DNA from: Urechis unicinctus
Taxonomy: Eukaryota; Annelida; Polychaeta; Xenopneusta; Urechidae
Reading direction: 5' to 3'
Assembly (NCBI GenBank): GCA_034190875.2
Contig: CM067346.1
Span: forward strand, 46,003,432 to 46,067,431
Length of the DNA stretch: 64,000 nt
Below the pieces are notes generated by a model. It saw only the letters and a list, made by a program, of their open reading frames with translations, did not search any database and was not told the origin of the DNA. The position numbers and the translations under genes were made by a program. This document shows positions 50,385-64,000 of the stretch, in pieces; within the stretch, counting starts at the first letter, position 1; each line of letters starts with the position of its first letter.

Positions 50385-50690
50385 TCGATTGCTCAATAAA
50401 CTATTAGGTCGTGGTTATTCCTGATCAGTTGCTCAATAAACTATTAGCTTGTGGTTATTTAATAAACCGTTAGGTCGTAATTGCTTTGGCTCGTTTGCTC
50501 AATAAACTGTTAGGTCGTGGATGTTGTTGTTCGTTTGCTCAATAAACTATTAGGTCGTGGTTATTCTTGCTCAATTGTTCGATAAGCTGTTAGTTAGTAG
50601 TTATTCCTGCTCGATTGATCAATCAACTGTGAGATATAGGTTATTCTTGTTCGATTGCCTAATAAACTGTTAGGCCGTGGTTATTTTTGC
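50385..50690. repeat. 40-bp minisatellite, about 8 copies (right)
   Basis: The unit GCTCAATAAACTATTAGGTC plus GTGGTTATTCTT(G) is the reverse complement of the left array. Copies are more diverged, and one (about 50,440-50,480) is shortened. Confidence 0.9.
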
Positions 50691-51499
50691 TAAGAGTCGG
50701 CTGAGATATCGAAGTATTCAGCTGCTGCAAAAAGTCGATAACGATGTAACCATACTCTCCTTTGATCGAATTTTAATGATAGAACCATAAGATATTACTT
50801 ACGCTCTAATTTTGTCCAGAACATCTCACCATTTAGTTGTGCTTGCTATCATTTGTATTATTCTCCTGACGGACAAAGCTCCATTCAGCAATATTATACG
50901 TAGTTCATTAGCTTTTCGTCCGCCTGCACGTCTGTTGCCGTAAGTTACTATATTTGTGACTACACAAGTATGGCAATCTTCCTCGTCACAAATCTTCTTC
51001 ATCGTTTGATCTCCTCGCTGAATCAATAATATCGTCCACAGATACGATATATATGTAGCTGATTATTACAATTTCGGATGTAGGAAGCTGGTAAATCAGA
51101 CTGTATAAGCGTATTATTCAAATTAACGTCTTTCATCATCATCATTTACACCAGTACAATTAATAATTTGAGTTATGAAGCTGTTTACATCTGGCAGAGT
51201 TCACAGAGAGTTATGTTACTACAAACTAGCATAAGGAATCGCCAATGGCACTATTCTTAATTAATATGGATCCTGTTCGTAGATGAGCATCTGACTTCAT
51301 ACTTCCATGTAATATGATCATGGAAGTACGCATTGAAAACGACGCTGGCGTCGAAGCTGCTAACTGTGACATCAAATGCAAATCCATACCATTCAATGTA
51401 TTTTCAGGAAACATTACAGTTTTGGTAAAAATGCTTTGAACACCGCACCAACCCCCTCTGATTAAGTCTACAAAGATCACCATATCCGGGACTATGCAC

Positions 51500-51860
51500 A
51501 AACATCGGAAATGACGTCAGCTGTCAATTACTGTCGCAATATCGTATCGTCGTCAAAATAGCAAAACGAAACTAAAATGAGGCTTCTGCTTCTTATCAGT
51601 AAGTTCGGTAAAGCTGAAGTATTTCGGATACGATATATCTTTCAAGAGTAGCGATAGCAAACTCAGATGTTTATAATATAAAAAAAAGAATACCGTCGAA
51701 ATGGCCTCCTTACTCGCCATTTGCACAATTCTAAGCAATAAAGTGCCCCCCGAACAATTGCCTTGAATGCGTGGGGGCAATAAAAAGCACCATTGATAAA
51801 CCATCATCATAACCTTACGCACGACACAATCCATCTATGAATAGGTGGGTGACAATAGAG
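51500..51860 (+). repeat. array block T, copy 1
   Basis: Direct relative of 60,540-60,890 (offset 9.03 kb): AAATGA(C)GTC, AAATGAGGCTTCT, GTTGAAGT/CTGAAGT, GCGTGGG(G/A)GCAAT(A/T)AAAA, GACACAATCCAT(C/T)T and GAATAGG. Its palindrome mirror is about 18,060-18,400. Confidence 0.65.
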
Positions 51861-52079
51861 AGGAGTGTCTGGTGAACTAATATATGACGCATCTGTTCAT
51901 AGGACCTCCCGCGTTAATAGGCGTAATGTGGTGTAGTTATTGATAAACCCCATTCTTTCAAAAGGTAAAATAAGGGGCCCATAGTCATAGTAATATGAAA
52001 AAAAAGAACCAGTGACAGTTACCTGCCCCATTTACTTTGAAAATCTTGTCAAATGAAAGTATGATGCAGAATAAATTAC

Positions 52080-52760
52080 AAATACTATCTCTGTATTTAA
52101 ATGTTCTTCAGTTGCCGGCATTGTTATTTTTATGGTCTGCATGATGAATGCCATGGCAGTTTAGAAGGAAGACTACACTGATAGCAACCCTTCCTTTGCA
52201 ACCTCCATAAAACTGGTGACATATTGTGAAAGGATTGTGGTTGATTGCAAGATCCATCACCCACATGCGCTAGAGCCAGATGAATAATGTAATGCCTTCC
52301 CCGACATGATGGTGCTTTTTTAAGTGTTGTGGAAATGAGACAGATCAGTTTTTGTATTGACTGCTTGTGCTCAGGTTCCTGAAATCAATAATGCAACAAT
52401 ATTATTTCATTCCGTAATGCCTGGTCATGGAGCCAATGAGAGTCACAGATTCTGAAAAAAAGATAATGATGAATGACGTGGTTCATAATTGGTGATTTTC
52501 ATCGCTAAAAGCATTGCTTTGCCAGATGATGTGTGCACATAGTCGAGCAGCATTGCAAGTGATGCTGGTCTTAGGCTTTGTATTGTGCATCCAACGCGTT
52601 TATTGGGACATTGAACCAATCGATAAGCTGCAAAATCGCATCCATGCATTTAAAAGCTATTGCAGTCATACTGTGCATAAGCTTTGTCATTTTATTTACT
52701 CAAGACATTCAAAATAATCGAATTATGCTTAAAAAAATGAATCGGGCGACTAAACCGTAA
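52080..52760 (-). repeat. array block P, right copy 2
   Basis: Mirror of 17,830-18,020 and paralogue of 46,815-47,430 and 54,620-55,290. Order: TTTAAATGTTCTTCAGTTGC, GGATTGTGGTTGATTGCAA, CATTCCGTAATGCC, AATGACGTGGTTCAT and ATCCATGCATTTAAAAGC. Spacing from the previous copy is 5.3 kb. Confidence 0.7.
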
Positions 52761-53249
52761 GATAATTGGTTGTGTATAATTGCGGAATGTCTTCGCTTAG
52801 TCTATGTTTTTGTAAGAAAATAATGCTGCAAAATATGGTTTTGAGGTCAATTATGCAACCATACTGAACAACTGGACGAATGTGACGTGTCAGATTGCTA
52901 AACGTATGGCCGACGACTGGACAGCTCAGTGCGTTGTTCTTGTGCACACCGGGAAATTATGCCAATTATTTGAGAGAATCTGTACGAGGCGATATAAGCG
53001 TGACCTTGAATGTGTGTTCCCACCCACACTTTATCGTTTATAACAGTTTGTATTGAGGTATTGTGGCAGAAAACGAAACATTCAGGAATATCTTTATGAC
53101 CATTTGTAGAGCAAGTGTGTAACTTTTATTTATTAAGGTTCTGCCATTTTTTTCTTATTTCATAAATCACCTGTTCACCAAGTAATACAAGAAGATTGAA
53201 ACATACTAAGCGGTCTGTTTTCCATTATTGTATAACCAATCAAGCAAAA

Positions 53250-53640
53250 CCGGCATCGTCCGAGAATATTTAAAAAAATGCACAAATCTTCTCAATTCTT
53301 AAATCTAATGATGCAGAATTATAAACCAATCCTATCATAATCTAAAATATTTGAAACAAATGTGCATCGACAAATTGATGATCACTATAAATGAAAATCT
53401 ATTTTATGACAGTCAATCTGGCTTTCGAGCTGAACATTCAACAGAATATGCCGCCATTGAATAAGTCAACCGATTTACCAATCATATGGACTCTGGTTTT
53501 ACATCACTTAATCAATATTTGGATCTGTCAAAAGCTTTTGATATCATTGACCACAACATATTGATATATAAACTACATAATTATTGAATAAGAGGCCATG
53601 CGCTTAATATTATGACTAGTTATCTGTTATGGTAGACTAG
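53250..53640 (+). pseudogene. LINE reverse transcriptase fragment (right arm)
   Basis: Plus strand. After frameshifts, conceptual fragments read SNDAEL, SQSGF(R)AEHSTEYAAIE and LNQYLDLSKAFDIIDHNIL, the N-terminal half of the RT domain (fingers and first catalytic aspartate) of a CR1/Jockey-type LINE. Multiple stops and indels make it dead. It is the mirror of 16,929-17,480, but the right arm loses homology just after the TSYL stretch, where the 3.5-kb deletion removed the second catalytic block. Conversely, this copy keeps about 250 bp lost on the left. Confidence 0.75.
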
Positions 53641-53929
53641 AACGCATCCCTGCCGAGCCCGGCTGGACAGGATCATTATATGGGACTAATAACCCATCTC
53701 ATTTGGTGATGACGTCTGTCAGTGTTTGACAATGTCAGCAATTATTGCATGTTTATGTCATGCTGTATTAAAAAGAAGTTCAAAAGTTAGAATGCATTGA
53801 TCTGATGGTAAAATAAATTTAGAGACCATCGGGCTAGTATATGTGGATACAGGTTTCATTTACACTTGAATATCATTAAGTTGTGTATGCTAGATACAAA
53901 CAAGTCAGGACATCCGTACCATAGGTGCT

Positions 53930-53950
53930 CTGTCTGTCTGTCTGTTTCTG
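53930..53950. repeat. (TCTG)n microsatellite
   Basis: About five TCTG units. Confidence 0.8.
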
Positions 53951-54619
53951 TTTCTATTATAGATAATCACCTTGAATGTCTATTAAATAACCATAATAAT
54001 GAACGTTAAATTAGTGGCATCATAAGGGAATGGTGTTTCAATTTTGGACCTGTGATTCCCTCGTTATCAGGTGAAGTTGCGACCCAATTCCGACCTAGTG
54101 GCTTATTTTGTTCATGATGGGCGTTTTTCAATCCGAATTTGCAGCTTCGTAGGCTTGAAATATGTTGCACCACGCAGGGTTATCACATTTGCCCTCAATG
54201 ATGTAGAAATCGGGTTATAATTCAGGAATTATCACTAGTATGTATGGTTGTTGTTTTTGGAATAACCCATAATAACGAATTTTAAATTTTTCTACCTTTA
54301 TATTGATACACAAATATACACTATCATTGCAGTTCCCATTATTACAATATAGATCAGCTTTGTCTTTTAAAGTTAAGGTCGCAATCCAAAAAGCACAGCT
54401 CTAATCATATTTGCTCTTAGCAACACTACAATGCTCCGACCATTTTTTGAAAAAGTATGACCTATCATTACAATGTTTTGGCCTTAGCTAACACACAAAT
54501 AGATGATGCGAATACATGTGATAGAAATAAATTTTGAATATACAGGTTAACTAAAAAATCATCACTTGCCTTTGTTGTAGATCTCAAAATATGCCAATAT
54601 TCCAAACCCATATTTTCAA

Positions 54620-55290
54620 GATTGTTAAACAGATTTACTCACACCCCGTCAATTTATTCTGATTGAATATGTAGAGTGTGTATTGATGTAACAGGGATGT
54701 TATGGCTTCCTGCTTAATCAATACAATGACATTAAATGCTGTGCAGAAGCAACTTTTCTGTGCACCTTCATAAAAATTTATGACGCATTGGTGAAAAGAG
54801 TTGTGGTTGATTGCACTATCCATCAATCACCTAATCCAGAGGAGTGATGAATATGGCATCCTGGATACTTCTGCAACTGTTATTAAAACGAGACTCATCA
54901 GTTGCTGTACTTATCGCTCATGCATAGGCTCATGAAATCAACTATGCAACAACTCTGCGAACTTATCGACCAATGTTGTTTTTTAAGCCATAAAATAAAA
55001 CGACATGAGGTTTCTTAGTTGAGGGCAGGTAATAAAGATACTAACGCACTACTAGAATAGAGGTTTTGCCAATTGTAAAGGAGGGGTGACAAAGAATATA
55101 ATAAATGGTACGGCTCATGTTTCGTGATTATTTTTTCAATAAAGGTAATGCTTTGTCAATACACATATGCACATAATAAGGAAGCAGTGCTATTCTGTAT
55201 GCATCCAATCCGACCATTAAACTTATCTGGTAGAAACGCTCCAAAAGTACATCCATACATTTAAAAGCAATTAAAATAAAAGCATATGCT
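54620..55290 (-). repeat. array block P, right copy 3
   Basis: Mirror of 12,780-13,345. GAGTTGTGGTTGATTGCA and ATCCATACATTTAAAAGCA match the two inner copies. Spacing to the previous copy is only 2.6 kb because of the 3.5-kb deletion. Confidence 0.65.
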
Positions 55291-55690
55291 GAAAAGTATT
55301 GGCTTTTGCAATTAAATTTTTGATCTTTTCAGGGAGCATTCATCACTTACAAGGCCACTCAAGACTACCATCAACCCCGTTGTAATTTAGTATATCGCAT
55401 ATTCACTCAATATAGTTATTCGTTTACAATACTGACAACTATGAGATAAATATGATGCTGTCCTCGCTGTGTGCACAAATCTCCTTCTCATTTTCAGATG
55501 ATTCACAGATTGTTGCAACTGAGATCAAAAGGTCTATCTATTTATCGCAAAACACTATGGAACTGTGCTCTTATCCCGGGGCTATATCATTTGTATGATG
55601 TTCAGAGCATTATATAGAAACAATCAGACCGCAAAGATATAACCTCTGGTCAGCTTAAGTTCCTGATGCTGTCCTTAATGATTTAGAGTT

Positions 55691-57590
55691 GCTTTACTGA
55701 CTGCCGTTATGTGTTAGACTGAATTGAGAGAAGATGTGGAGCATTTACAACAAAACTCCAAATTGATCAATAACAGCCTGCCGCTAATTGATTCATAGAC
55801 GATAAATTGATACTTATTCAAAAGTTCAAAGGTGCTTACAAGGCAATATTGTCAATAATATTTTTCGTAATGAGCCCATTTTGATCAATATCAGGTATAC
55901 ACACCCTTGTGTCAATGTGGAATTGACATGTTAAAAATTAGTACTAATCGCTATAACACATCCAGCTGAGTGCTTTTGTGATTTGTAAAAGGCATATGCA
56001 TAATAACGAATCGCATCATGTGCCAACAGTGTGTTAGAAATATTAGGACATTTTAGGTTACTGCATTTTCAACAATCTCATAAAGTATAACGCGAAACTC
56101 TTTGTGGTTGGTTTGGCTGGTGATTGTATGAAGCATGTATTGTCTTTTGTGATATAGGATGTGTTCAATGGCTTCTAATACGCTTCTGCATTGCGTCTAC
56201 AATTTAGTGTGTCCAACCTTAGACATAAGCATCATGGCAATCAAGCATAAAACATAGCATGATAATGGATGCCTGCAAACCACGAGTATTCCAAATCAAT
56301 GTCTTTACCACGCCTTCATGGAAATAAGTTTAATCGTATCGTGAAGTGTGGTGTAGAGATGCACACGATACGCACTTATGATAATGAAGGAAGACTCGAA
56401 CTGGAGCTGTATTACTTTACTTGACTTTTTGATTTAAGATGAAGCTTTGACTAAAGATTGGAGAGAGATGTGTTGAGCTCTGAGACCAGGATATACCTGA
56501 TTTTTAAAATGAAAAAGTGATTCCCTTAACGACTTGGACATGTTTTAGCCTGGTTGAGCAAGGGCTGGTAAGACGCTCGGGCTTAAGGATATGGGGTATG
56601 CATGAGAAGAGGGTGAGGAAGCAGGTGACACATAGGTCCCTAGTGGACCTGGAAAGCTTGGGTTTATAGTTAATATCAGCCATGGGGGGTTACTCCATCT
56701 AACTGATGACTGAGAGTGTACGTTATGATGATGGGTGGGTTTGTTGACAATTTGGCACTCAACACTTTTGATATAAATTCATCTGACTTTCTATAACCAC
56801 TGACAACCGTTTACAAGCATTTCTAAATATTATAATATAAATGGTTGACCCATGGTATTATCAATCAAATATTCCGTGATGCCGTGTAGGCAGCGCCCCC
56901 TACGTTTGTGGAAGTTACTCGACGCGCAGCAGCCAACCAACTTCGTTATGACTCGCGAGTATGTCTGACTAGAAGTCAAACACAAATGGGTATTTCTGCG
57001 CTGCAATTAACCGTTATAATTGACAAAGGCCTTTCCACCCATTAAGTGAATGTTCTACCACATGTTTCTGGCTATATTGCCCGGAAATTTAGTTGTGTGC
57101 AATATGCATAAACACAATCTCTGTAGTCAATGATATACATGACCAGAAGAATTACAGAAGTGCGAAGGAAGGGCTCGCTGTCCCAAGCAAATCACTAGTA
57201 GATGCATTATGCAGGCTTAAGGAACATTGTCAGTGAAAGCCTGGGTTGTAAGCATTCTAGCCAAAGATATCTCATTAGAGAAAATCCAATGTGAATCATG
57301 CAGGTGTCATTTTTCTGTAATATGTATTATGGTGAACATCAGGTTGAACTATTCCCTGTAAGTTAAGGGACCATAAAGAGAGAGCAAAATCGTAAGACAT
57401 TGACATTTTCCCACACAATTTGTGCTCTTATTTGTTTTAAGTGCTGTTGCATGTGTAGATTTCCGAAAATCAAATATTGATATTTGTTTACTCAGTTCCT
57501 TGAAAGCCCTCTATGGCAGATGTACAAGGACTATTCTATCATAAATCCACACCAGTATATGGGACTACTGCACCTTAGATTGTAGTGGTG
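55691..57590. other. non-genic right flank
   Basis: I see no gene or named repeat. Arm homology fades out at about 55,690. Confidence 0.4.
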
Positions 57591-57639
57591 GTGTCCCTGG
57601 ATATACTGTTAGAATGGTCGGTTGCATGGTACTCGGATC

Positions 57640-58146
<507 letters not shown>

Positions 58147-58149
58147 TAA

Positions 58150-60535
58150 TGGTGATTAAATGCATGCTGCATCAATGTTTTTAGTATATGCTATGTCCTG
58201 AAATATTTCATTATTATATTGTTATTCAAAATAAGCAAGTATACATTTTACAGTATTACATAATAAAATCATACGTCTGCATAGGGCACCCCATCAACCG
58301 ACAATGCAGCTGCTTCATTTGGTGGAGGATCGGGTGACAATCGGGAAATCATGAGCATGTATTTAAATCAACTTCTCATATTCAGCCGCAAATATGACAA
58401 AACCAATGATTCAGATTTATCTTTTAATATCAAATAAGGGTTGACTAGACGTCCGACTGTGTCTTAAAAACGGGTAAATTCAACCCTACAGGACGTCTGA
58501 GTAAGTATGTATTTTACCGTCCAATCGGGGCTAGGCCTGGGGTAGATGCTGATATATGCGACTTTGTTCAAACGTTCATAAACAATTATTGTAGTTAATA
58601 AATCGTCACGCAAATTGATAAAAAGGGTGTCAATAGTAATTGGCTTTGTTTTTATGTATTGGCTCTATCAAAGAATCGTTAAATTTTAGAAATACAGCGG
58701 TATTATTGAGTACATACCATCGCCGATCAATCTTTTACCATTGAGCCACGCGCTTTTGTTTACATTTTAGCTTCCACGAAACCAGGTGGCGCGCTGGTCG
58801 CGAGCTTCACAACAGAAACGTCCGAGTGGGGTATCTTATTATAACAAGATCTTTGATTTAATCTTGGAACAAGTATATCTGAAAAGTATAATGACACAGT
58901 GCTTCTGTTACATACATATATCATTATCATCCGTTGAAGGCATAATATTTGTTCGTAAATATGTTATGTAGTCTGTGTCACAATCTCATAAACAATTAAC
59001 TATTCCTATCCAGTAAAATTTGCCAAAGCTTCGCCCAAATTTTTACAATTATTTCTTGTGGAATGATTGATTTTAATATGACAGGTGCGTCTGTAATCTA
59101 GAAGAGAAAATCACAGCGATCGAATTATGAACTCATCAGTCAACGAGGCATGCGCTATTACACCCTCCTTTTGTATTGTCGCTGAAACTACCTCCATTTT
59201 TGAATATCCAATAGTGTCTACCACCTGACGTGATTACCGTCAAGACCACTACCATATTGTAATTGTGGTAGTGAGTTTCGATTTAACAGACGTCGTCTAC
59301 ATTGCACATTTCAATGGACGATGGCCTTTCAGGTGAAGAACATTATGTTGGTTGGCAGTTAAAGCCATTTATATGCTATGTAAGTTGCATCTAGACATAC
59401 AGGAAGCTATGTCTTGTTGATGGTGAGGCTTGTACGTCGCCCACGACATTGATGCATGAATTCATTGTTTAGGATCGAAGACATACTGTCTCTCTTTCAT
59501 AAAAGTCAATACATCACCTCTACAAAATGGCCCTCTGATCACTGTAGAAACCAAGCAGCAACGACTGATAGATATAAACTGCATGCCAGCATTAGCAGTA
59601 ATTTTCATAGAAGGTATTAATGATACATCAAATTGATACTATACAACAATATGACATAACCAACTGTGAAATACACATATGCATGTGTACGTCATGTCAG
59701 GTAAAGCAATATCATTAAGCATGCTATGTAGTATAACCACCACAGCACTATCCTGGGCTTCTGATGTTGCTGTACTGGTATGGTATTGCACAGAGGGATG
59801 CTAGAATATCATTTACGGGTACCGTGTATCATTAATATCGAAACCATAAAAGGGATATACATGCAGTTGATTATAACATTGATGGGAAGTTGCCTGGGCC
59901 TTTAATTTACCTATAGATAGGCATTAGGCTCAGTAGAACGACCGTTGTTATCCCTCTGACGGTATTTGTTATTACAAGTTCAAGTGCATCTTTGTCCATG
60001 ATAATCATTTGCGCGAGTACACGTTATGATGCGTTCAAAGAAATGGGATGTTTAAGTGCGGTCGACGACGTGAAGCATTTTCTTTTGTTTGGAAGAAAAA
60101 CCAACGATTATTTGTGACTATGGGCACAGTACTTTGTTGAGAAGCGTCGTTAGTGCCCCTGAGAAGTTACGTAAGTTTTCAGGGTAAACATGGTCCTGTG
60201 GTCCGTCCTGAGGGCAACTCTGGTGCAGAGGTTGCTCATTGTGGCGAGATACGAAACAAATACAAATACACATCAGAAAAAGTTTCAACGTAGGTAGTAG
60301 GTATCAGACACTTATATAGCGTCACCTAACTAGGGTCAAAGGCTATCAAAGTTTTTCTCTGATGAATTCATTTTTTTATATCAATTGACAATTTATGTAG
60401 CGTTTAATAGCTGTCCTAATCACTTGTGCCCACAACTCTGATTCTCCTTTTAACCTGATAAAGCACACACGTAAATTTATAGGAATATTCATATTATGTC
60501 GTGTTGCAATTCACCATCTCCCGGGAATTAAGCAA
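58150..60535. other. non-genic, no feature seen
   Basis: I see nothing I can name. Short frames (up to 61 codons) are unremarkable. Confidence 0.4.
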
Positions 60536-60539
60536 ATTG

Positions 60540-60890
60540 GTCGAAAATGACATGTCAATCGCTACAGCGATACTGCAGTGCATAAACATAGCAAAAGGAA
60601 ACTTAAATGAGGCTTCTTTATCTAATCCGTAGGTTTGTAAATGTTGAAGTGCTTAAGATACTACAGAGATATTCATCAAAGGTGCTTGTTCGTGAGTAAA
60701 ATCCAGATAGATTAAGTATACCATTAAAATGATTCTCTTTCTCCCAACTTGCATAATTCATGTAAAAAGGTAGTGCCGTAGGCTATTGCGTGGGAGCAAT
60801 TAAAAACAAGATTAATATACCATCGTCACATCTTCTCGCATGACACAATCCATTTCTGAATAGGAGACAATATCTTTACGCCTATATGGC
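60540..60890 (+). repeat. array block T, copy 2, outside the palindrome
   Basis: Direct relative of 51,500-51,860 at 9.03 kb. It lies about 5 kb beyond the right end of the palindrome, so the array is older and wider than the inverted duplication. Confidence 0.65.
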
Positions 60891-62900
60891 ACCTTATCAG
60901 GGATAATTGTTAACTATGTTTGAACTGTAATTGTTACCGTTGGGCATTCATCAAATCATTCACTTGTCACCCTCTAAATTAATAAAACTCCATAATACCC
61001 CGAACAGGAGCTAAACAGAGAGTGAACATTCTCATATAATTTTCAACGTTAGCAAGTCATCAGAAAAATAGTAATTATCATAAAACAAGTGCTAAATCAA
61101 TCTCATTACGATGATGATACTATGTAGATATTATCTGATTATACCGGTTACGCGCCGTAGTGATACATATGGGGTTTTGACATTTCAAATTTGGGATCGA
61201 ACACTGTCTTCCTGACGTCATAACATCGTTCATTGAAATACTATTTACACAACAAATGCATACAAATCTGGTCCGTGACAAAATTACGGAATAATTTTTA
61301 ATTTAACGAACTATTTTCATTTTGTAGGTCGGATGGCTATAATGATTACATTTTGCAACAGCGTAAAGCCAGGATTTTCGCAGCATGACTGCATTAGTTA
61401 TAATGTAAATATGTTGCTAGAAAAACCATCCTCAAATTAGTTTGATTCATAACTGAACGTACGTCAAGATCAGGTGGAGCTATTAGAACTGCCTTTTTTT
61501 AAAACTAGCGATGATGTCTCCATAAAAATTTCAACAAATACCTTGCATACTTTAAGTTTTTCAATACACTCTACTCTTATTAATCCTCGATATGTGGCAT
61601 TGGGGTGTAGGCAACCCTAATACAGGGAATTAATGATCACGCAGCACCTTTTTACTTTTATATATTTGTTTAATACAAATTGTTTTCATTTATATCATCG
61701 CTGGTTAAATGATGGAGGTTAATAGATGCACTCTCAGCATTTCGTCTGTGATGTCCATACCCAACCATAAAGGAGCATACGTGTTGACTCAAGCATCTGA
61801 TTATCTTGTGCCTTCGTTAGTTTCGCGTTGTGTCCTGCTTTCTCGTAAGATATTCACGGTATGATTTACTAACTTGTAAAATCCAGCAAGCCTCCATTCC
61901 ATTAATTGTCACGAAATAGCCAACACGTGCAGTCTTTGTTTTCGCATGTCGATGCAATACCGCTTCAAATGGACGGTCACAAAAAATGCATTCGTCCACG
62001 TGTATATAATGTGCATGCATATCAAGCTGATATTTGGGTAGTTATTTGTGAATACGATTTCCATGTTTATACAATTGTCATGATGCTTAAACCGCAATAC
62101 ATCGAAGGCATGTATGCCATACGTGCTATATCTGTACAATTTAGTATGTGTCGACAGAATTTCAATAGAATAACCATTAAAGTAAATTATATTGATATCA
62201 AAGTCTGTCTGGTGGCATCAATTGAAGCTGAAGATTGTGAGGGAAAACAAAATATAACAACAGTAATGATAGTCGGCTCTGTCTTTTTATTTCAATAGAG
62301 CCGCACAAACAGGTAAGGCGTCTATTTCCATTGCACAACTATGACATGACGAAGAAAATTCACTGCGGTCTCTAGCTTAGATGCATTCATTGGGGCCACC
62401 TCACCGCTCTGCAAGCATCCAAATATATCTCCCTACCATTGTAGCTAACATATGTGTTAACCTTGTTAATATATGAAAAATAGGCAGTATGAATATTGCA
62501 CTCATCAAAACGATGGATGGTGAATGATATGACATAAGACATAACAATTGATATTCATTGATAAATGCTCTAATAATGTGGTGGCTATTGTGACTTATTG
62601 TATAACAGAATAAAGACAACGTGTCAATAGAGATGTAAATGGTATATTGCATAAAAGCAAACGGTAATATTGATTGATCACATTACACAATTTGTTCTAT
62701 TCGAACAGTATGTGAATAATATGTAAATAACAGACCTCGGAGTACTAAAACATGTTTGTGTAAATCATATTCTGGATTGGATAGAGATATCATAATGCAA
62801 ACAATGAGGAATAACATTGCATTGCTCGAGGCATTGTTCTGGTAGGGTGAAATGATATTCTGAAACGTAAAAGTATGGTGTATCATTAGTTTTGTCCACG
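60891..62900. other. non-genic; 130-codon frame not recognised
   Basis: The frame 61,906-62,298 (plus) is the longest non-repeat frame in the flank. It has no domain, signal peptide or splice context I recognise. Confidence 0.35.
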
Positions 62901-62907
62901 AAACAGG

Positions 62908-63900
<993 letters not shown>

Positions 63901-63902
63901 AT

Positions 63903-64000
63903 GGTCTACGTGGCGTAGTGGTTTACTGCTTCGCCATTCAACCCACAAGTTGTGGGTTCGATCCCAAGATGTGGAAACCTGACTGGTTATTCGTGACTCG
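63903..64000 (+). mobile_element. tRNA-derived SINE head (cut by window end)
   Basis: GTGGCGTAGTGGTTTACTGC matches the RNA polymerase III A box (TGGCnnAGTGG), and GGGTTCGATCCCAAG 42 bases on matches the B box (GGTTCGAnnCC). The spacing is tRNA-like, but the acceptor ends (GGTCTAC and GATGTGG) do not pair and the T-stem is imperfect, so this is a SINE head rather than a working tRNA gene. The body and tail continue beyond the window. Confidence 0.7.

Larger units (their letters stand above)
36637..55690 (-). repeat. right arm of giant imperfect palindrome
   Basis: Reverse-complement counterpart of 12,255-34,252. It is about 3 kb shorter because two segments of the left arm (about 13,820-17,300 and 20,008-21,437) are missing here, only partly offset by right-specific insertions. 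Open frames that correspond between the arms are broken by indels. For example, the left minus-strand frame at 24,380-24,628 meets an extra A near 46,055 that shifts it. The DNA is therefore not maintained as coding. Confidence 0.9.

Noticed and set aside
61906..62298. 130-codon plus frame
   Set aside because: No recognisable domain; overlapped by minus-strand frames of 67 and 76 codons; likely chance.
63903..63990. Functional tRNA gene
   Set aside because: A and B boxes fit, but the acceptor arms do not pair and the T-stem is imperfect; a SINE head fits better.

Overview
The window is AT-rich (well below 50% G+C by eye) eukaryotic DNA. It holds decayed non-LTR retrotransposon pieces (LINE reverse transcriptase), a tRNA-derived SINE head, chromodomain fossils, long (TA)n tracts, minisatellites and insertions with terminal inverted repeats. 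I see no intact protein-coding gene, operon, rRNA, convincing tRNA gene or CRISPR array. This fits repeat-rich non-genic DNA of an animal, probably an invertebrate; I cannot name the species. Most open frames of 60 to 140 codons are chance or come from tandem repeats.

Layout. From 1 to 12.2 kb is non-palindromic flank. It holds a 304-bp element capped by G22 and C22 (1036-1339), two tandem degenerate chromodomain fragments on the minus strand (1.56-2.29 kb), and several short-motif repeats. From 12.25 to 55.7 kb is one large imperfect palindrome. The left arm is about 12,255-34,252, the spacer 34,253-36,636, and the right arm about 36,637-55,690 in inverted orientation. Arm-to-arm identity is a mosaic: about 97-98% in some islands, about 85-94% over much of the inner arms, and clearly lower in the outermost 2 kb. 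Kilobase-scale insertions and deletions distinguish the arms. The spacer carries a candidate element made of inverted clusters of a GATTTCAnATTACCCC-like motif.

Inside the arms is a second, older layer. Blocks recur in direct orientation about every 4.4-5.4 kb (for example 13.1, 17.8 and 23.3 kb; 19.8 and 24.6 kb; 21.3 and 26.7 kb), with mirror copies on the right (46.9, 52.2 and 54.7 kb). One block recurs outside the right arm (51.5 and 60.6 kb). The region therefore reads as a decayed tandem array of a roughly 5-kb unit that was later duplicated in inverted orientation. I do not recognise the unit, and open frames shared by both arms show no sign of coding constraint.

From 55.7 to 64 kb is right flank: a LINE reverse transcriptase fragment running into (TA)79, a (GA)-rich tract, a 0.3-kb TA-rich tract, and a SINE-like tRNA head cut by the window end. 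The notable object is the two-level inverted array. Because the arms differ by substitutions and large indels, it could be a real inverted duplication or two diverged haplotypes joined head to head in assembly; the sequence alone cannot decide. All alignments here were made by eye, so identities and block edges are approximate.
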